A DNA stretch of 8,520 nt from Chitinophagaceae bacterium. GTDB lineage: Bacteria; Bacteroidota; Bacteroidia; Chitinophagales; Chitinophagaceae. This document shows positions 5,543 through 8,520 of the stretch, piece by piece. Within the stretch, counting starts at the first letter, position 1. Every line of letters begins with the position of its first letter. The position numbers were made by a program, and so were the translations under genes. The stretch spans positions 1-8,520 of the forward strand of contig JANYEU010000158.1 in assembly GCA_025362915.1 (NCBI GenBank), in the 5' to 3' direction. The notes below the pieces were generated by a model. That model had not been told where the DNA came from and made no database searches. It saw only the letters and a list, made by a program, of their open reading frames with translations.

Positions 5543-5546
5543 TAAA

Positions 5547-7469
5547 ATGAATAAAATAATACACAGTTACTCAAAAAGTCAATTTAAAAGAGCCCTGATA
5601 GGGGCAATTCTTTCAATTGCAATGTTTTTAATACCGCAGCATAATTTCGCACAAGCACCTAATTTGGGTACGGCTGCCGATTTCATCCTTTTCTCCTCAA
5701 ACGGAGCAGTAACTAATACCGGACTATCCCAATTTACTGGAAACATAGGCACTAATAATGGTCCTATTACCGGCTTTGGAAATGTTAACGGCGTAATGCA
5801 CAACCAAGATGGCGCATCAGCAGCTTGTGCCGCTGATTTGTTAATAGCCTATAACCAATTGAAGGCTACAATTCCCACATTCCATCCATCAAATTTGCTG
5901 GGAAATAATGACACACTGGTAGCAGGTGTGTATGAAGTGGGCAGTAGTGCCACCTTAAATGGCAACCTGTATCTAAATGCAAAAGGAAAGACAGATGCGG
6001 TATTTATCTTTCAAATAAAAGGAGCCTTTTCTACGTTTGCCGCCTCTAAAATCAAGCTGATTAATGGCACGCAGGCATGTAATGTGTTCTGGCAAATAGA
6101 AGGATTGGTGTCTATGGCTTCGGCTACGTACATGCGGGGAACTGTAATTGCTAATAATGCTGCCATTAAAACCGCTACGAACGATTCGTTGGAAGGAAGG
6201 CTACTTTCTACCACAGGAGCTGTTTCGGTGGTTGGTTCCATGACATATATTCCTACCGGTTGTGGTGTACCACTACTTAACGGCCCCGCTGCACCTGTTC
6301 TTGGTCCCGTTGGCTGCTATGGCATTTTCTCTGGCAATGGTTCGGTTACCAATAGTGGAGTTACACATATTACAGGCGATGTTGGTACAAATGTAGGATT
6401 GGCAGTAGGCTTCAATCCATTGTTTGTTACAGGAACAATACATTCAAAGCCTGATGTTTCCACCGCCCAATGTGCATCAACCCTGCAAAACATTTATACC
6501 TATATAAAAACACTTGTTCCTGATATAGAATTATTGTATCCAGCGCAGTTTGGCAACAATCTGGTACTAACACCGCACACATATTTATTAAACACAGCGA
6601 CGGCATTGACTGATACGGTCTTTTTAAATTCGCAGGGTAATCCAGATGGTGTTTTTGTAATCAAGATTAATGGGGCATTATCTACAAGTGCATTTTCTAG
6701 GGTTGTGTTGCAAAACGGAACACAGGCAAAGAATGTATTCTGGCAAGTGGAAGGCGCAGTAGAAATAAGTAATTATTCTATTTTTTGCGGTACATTGATA
6801 GCTAACAATGCAGCCATTCACCTTGATTTGGGAGACTCTTTAAATGGTAGGGCATTAACCACCAGCGGTGCATTGACTACGGCAACAGTGGGTACAATGC
6901 TTCCGCAAAACTCTTGCACCACGTTGCCTGTAAAATGGCTTTATCTTAACGGCACAGCCACACAAAAAAATATTTTGTTGCAATGGGGTGCGGTAAACAC
7001 ATTGCATAATAGTTCTTTCACCATTGAAAGGAGTAAGAATGGCACTGACTATTCAGTTATTGCTACAGTAAATGCCGCCAACAATACAACCGGTGAGGCG
7101 CAAGATTATTCTTTTACAGATAATCAACCTTATGCAACGAACTATTATAGAATTTTACAGATAGATAATAGCGGGCAAAGGATTTTCTCTAAAACCATAC
7201 AGGTTAAGATGGATGTAAATGGTAAACCCATCTTTAAAACCTACACACAAGGCAACAATATTTATGTAAATGTATTGGGTGCTGCAGCGGGCAATGCTTC
7301 TATTTCCCTTTATAATATTCAGGGAAGGATAATACTTACCCAAAAGGTAGTATTGACCACTGACCTGAATACATACAAATTACAAAACCCATCACAAAAG
7401 GGTATTTATATTATTTCCATAGAATCTTTGGGTAATAGACTTTACACCGGAAAAGTGCCAGTGCTATAA
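5547..7469 (+). CDS. Secreted protein with two ice-binding (DUF3494) domains and type IX secretion tail
   Basis: The 640-residue protein begins with a signal peptide (charged start, hydrophobic IGAILSIAMFLIP, likely cut after HNFAQ at 36). Two DUF3494 ice-binding-type beta-helix domains follow at about 38-235 and 252-452. Matching landmarks are LGTAADFILFS / LGPVGCYGIFS, GDVGTN or GNIGTN, DAVFIFQIKGAFST / DGVFVIKINGALST, and NGTQACNVFWQIEG / NGTQAKNVFWQVEG with IANNAAI. The second domain is clearly a tandem duplicate of the first. Residues 460-550 form a fibronectin-like domain typical of this phylum (LPVKWLYLNGTATQKNILLQ, NYYRILQIDNSGQRIFSK). The last 75 residues are a type IX secretion sorting domain (ISLYNIQGRIILTQK, KGIYIISIES). 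The protein should be exported to the cell surface or outside, where it could bind ice or act as an adhesin. Earlier TTG (5505) and ATG (5520) starts lie inside the promoter and are rejected. Confidence 0.92.
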   Translation: MNKIIHSYSKSQFKRALIGAILSIAMFLIPQHNFAQAPNLGTAADFILFSSNGAVTNTGLSQFTGNIGTNNGPITGFGNVNGVMHNQDGASAACAADLLIAYNQLKATIPTFHPSNLLGNNDTLVAGVYEVGSSATLNGNLYLNAKGKTDAVFIFQIKGAFSTFAASKIKLINGTQACNVFWQIEGLVSMASATYMRGTVIANNAAIKTATNDSLEGRLLSTTGAVSVVGSMTYIPTGCGVPLLNGPAAPVLGPVGCYGIFSGNGSVTNSGVTHITGDVGTNVGLAVGFNPLFVTGTIHSKPDVSTAQCASTLQNIYTYIKTLVPDIELLYPAQFGNNLVLTPHTYLLNTATALTDTVFLNSQGNPDGVFVIKINGALSTSAFSRVVLQNGTQAKNVFWQVEGAVEISNYSIFCGTLIANNAAIHLDLGDSLNGRALTTSGALTTATVGTMLPQNSCTTLPVKWLYLNGTATQKNILLQWGAVNTLHNSSFTIERSKNGTDYSVIATVNAANNTTGEAQDYSFTDNQPYATNYYRILQIDNSGQRIFSKTIQVKMDVNGKPIFKTYTQGNNIYVNVLGAAAGNASISLYNIQGRIILTQKVVLTTDLNTYKLQNPSQKGIYIISIESLGNRLYTGKVPVL

Positions 7470-7504
7470 TATAATTTTCTCTCTTAATAATAGGGTCGGT
7501 TTCA

Positions 7505-7531
7505 GGGTGTTGCGGTGCAGCACCCTTTTTT
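7505..7531 (+). terminator. Rho-independent terminator of the ice-binding gene
   Basis: GGGTGTTGC (7505-7513) pairs with GCAGCACCC (7517-7525), one G-U pair, loop GGT, followed by six T residues at 7526-7531. It lies 35 bp after the stop of the ice-binding gene. Confidence 0.9.
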
Positions 7532-7540
7532 GTTGTGTTA

Positions 7541-8012
7541 TGAGAATTCCTGCCAGTTTATTATTCAATTCAGGGGTGAATGCACGTGTTTTCTTCAATT
7601 TGCCGATACCAGTCAAAATATAATTGGCAATATACCTATCCTCATACCCTCCCTTAAACTAAGCAAAGCCTCCATTGGTGGACTGCATTCCTTTTGGTTT
7701 GTCAATTGCAGAGGCGGTACTATTTGCCATCTTCACCACATCAAACAGCAAGGCAATATTTTACTGCTGTTTGGTTTCGCTTTGTGCATCCAAAACCCAC
7801 GGCGTTTCTTCCAATAGGATTTGTTTTTAGCTCCTGATTCTTATAGAGATTGCTTGTAGGGAAGAGGAATCTTTCATCCATTCAGCAAACACTGCCTTTA
7901 TCCGTGGATGCTTCGCCGCTATAAATGCCGCCAAGGCATTGGCATAAAATCGGTTGAAAGTCTGTTCGGCACATTCATAAGGGTGCTCAATCAGGTAAGG
8001 CAAAAATTTTTA
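7541..8012 (-). pseudogene. Decayed fragment of a bacterial alpha-2-macroglobulin gene
   Basis: Read from 8009 leftwards, the minus strand gives LPYLIEHPYECAEQTFNRFY, then ANALAAFIAAKHPRIKAVFA and EWMKDSSSLQ. It shifts frame to SNLYKNQELKT, shifts again to ILLEETPWVLDAQSETKQQ, meets TAA (7763-7761), continues NIALLFDVVKMANSTASAID and then QSTNGGFA. It meets TAG (7661-7659) where the family has the Trp of GGFxWFKG, then ends FKGGYEDRYIANYILTGIGK and LKKTRAFTPELNNKLAGIL. This order is that of the thioester domain of large bacterial alpha-2-macroglobulins, envelope proteins thought to trap proteases. CAEQ is the CxEQ thioester motif. At least two frameshifts and two nonsense codons are present. 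Only about 155 of an expected 1,800 or so codons remain; the upstream part ends abruptly near 8012, close to an IS. Confidence 0.85.
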
Positions 8013-8161
8013 ACTTTCGGAAGTTTATTTCTACAGTAAAAATAACAGTTTATAGATACACAAATTGTAAGATTCCATAAACCAAGAACATCTTTACGCT
8101 TAAACAACAGTTTGTCATCTCCTGAAATAGCTTGTCAGTTAAATGGGCAAAACGGGAGAAG
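8013..8161. other. Spacer likely holding the left end of an insertion sequence
   Basis: The alpha-2-macroglobulin homology stops near 8012 and the transposase OrfA starts at 8162, so the IS end should lie in between. No terminal inverted repeat can be named because the other end is outside the window. A small palindrome AACTT-TCGG-AAGTT (8012-8025) lies right at the edge of homology. Confidence 0.4.
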
Positions 8162-8520
8162 ATGGAAATAGAAAAAGTTGGGAATGTATACACTGTTAAG
8201 GTGTCGGAAAGTTTTGAATCATCGGGTAAATTAGGCGTTTATGAACCGAGTTTTCGCAGATGGTTGGTACGAGAATTATCGGAGGGTAGAATGAGCCAGA
8301 GTGAGGCTATCAAACGCTTTAATTTCAATCCAATATCTGGGTTTAAGCTGCTGTCAGATTGGCGTAAGAAGTATGCACCCTCGATGGTGTTAGCTTTGGG
8401 GGAGATGAATGAAAAGGACAAGTCAGATTTGTTGTTATCCCAGTCTCGGGTAGCTGCTTTGGAGAAGCAGATTGAGGACTTGCAAATGCAGGTGATTGCA
8501 CGCGACACGTTGATAGATGT
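8162..8520 (+). CDS. IS3-family-type transposase OrfA, N-terminal part
   Basis: The frame from ATG 8162 stays open to the window edge (119 codons). Residues 31-70 (FRRWLVRELSEGRMSQSEAI, KRFNFNPISGFKLLSDWRKK) resemble the helix-turn-helix of IS3-type OrfA proteins, which bind the IS ends. Residues 97-119 (VAALEKQIEDLQMQVIARDT, then LID) form a leucine-zipper-like coil that leads in the family into a conserved D-IDVAE-like region, cut off here. A catalytic OrfB (DDE integrase) would be expected just downstream, usually through a -1 frameshift. The gene belongs to a mobile element that abuts the broken alpha-2-macroglobulin gene. A longer start is not supported. Confidence 0.75.
   Translation, partial: MEIEKVGNVYTVKVSESFESSGKLGVYEPSFRRWLVRELSEGRMSQSEAIKRFNFNPISGFKLLSDWRKKYAPSMVLALGEMNEKDKSDLLLSQSRVAALEKQIEDLQMQVIARDTLID

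Noticed and set aside
5505..5546. Earlier TTG/ATG starts for the ice-binding gene
   Set aside because: They overlap the operator and the -7-like block, upstream of any plausible transcription start.
7515..7817. Plus-strand open frame of 100 codons
   Set aside because: It begins inside the terminator loop and is antisense to the alpha-2-macroglobulin remnant; the translation shows no domain.

Overview
The window looks like Bacteroidota chromosome, probably Chitinophagaceae or a related Sphingobacteriia-type lineage. Four things point there: a type IX secretion C-terminal domain on a large secreted protein, an AraC regulator and a DUF5670 (lmo0937-type) membrane protein of the kind common in that phylum, AT-rich spacers with almost no Shine-Dalgarno sequences, and promoter elements that end in a CCTTTG/A block like the Bacteroidota -7 element. 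This placement is inference from family recognition; no search was run.

Layout. Positions 1-110 are the tail of an unrecognised gene, closed by a strong terminator (152-201) and a tandem heptamer repeat. Next come an AraC-family regulator (291-851), a PRC-barrel protein with a one-base frameshift near its end (950-1309, displaced tail to 1341), a small low-affinity iron-permease-like membrane protein (1464-1874), a dead CsbD-like gene with two in-frame stops (2141-2311), a membrane-anchored hypothetical (2379-2879) and a 51-residue DUF5670-type membrane peptide (2931-3086). After a near-perfect palindrome (3163-3227) come a lipoprotein (3288-3899) and a WXXGXW-repeat secreted protein with a long His/Gln/Pro tail (4021-5181). 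A spacer with a second palindromic element leads to a two-domain ice-binding-family (DUF3494) protein with a type IX secretion tail (5547-7469). The right end holds a decayed minus-strand fragment of a bacterial alpha-2-macroglobulin gene (about 7541-8012), next to the start of an IS3-type transposase OrfA that runs off the window (8162-8520).

How it fits together. The main observation is a composite promoter found three times with identical spacing: upstream of the PRC-barrel gene, the CsbD remnant and the ice-binding gene. It has GTGAATTATRTAAAT at +1, a second AATTATATAAC-like half-site exactly 21 bp later, and CCACCTTT(A/G) exactly 55 bp after the first base. A 21-bp direct repeat abutting the -33 region is what an AraC-type activator would be expected to bind, and the first copy overlaps the stop codon of the local AraC gene. 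My inference is a small envelope/stress regulon (PRC-barrel, CsbD, ice-binding protein) controlled by that regulator. Decay is visible in parts of it and in the right flank, where a cell-surface protease-inhibitor gene has been broken beside an insertion sequence.
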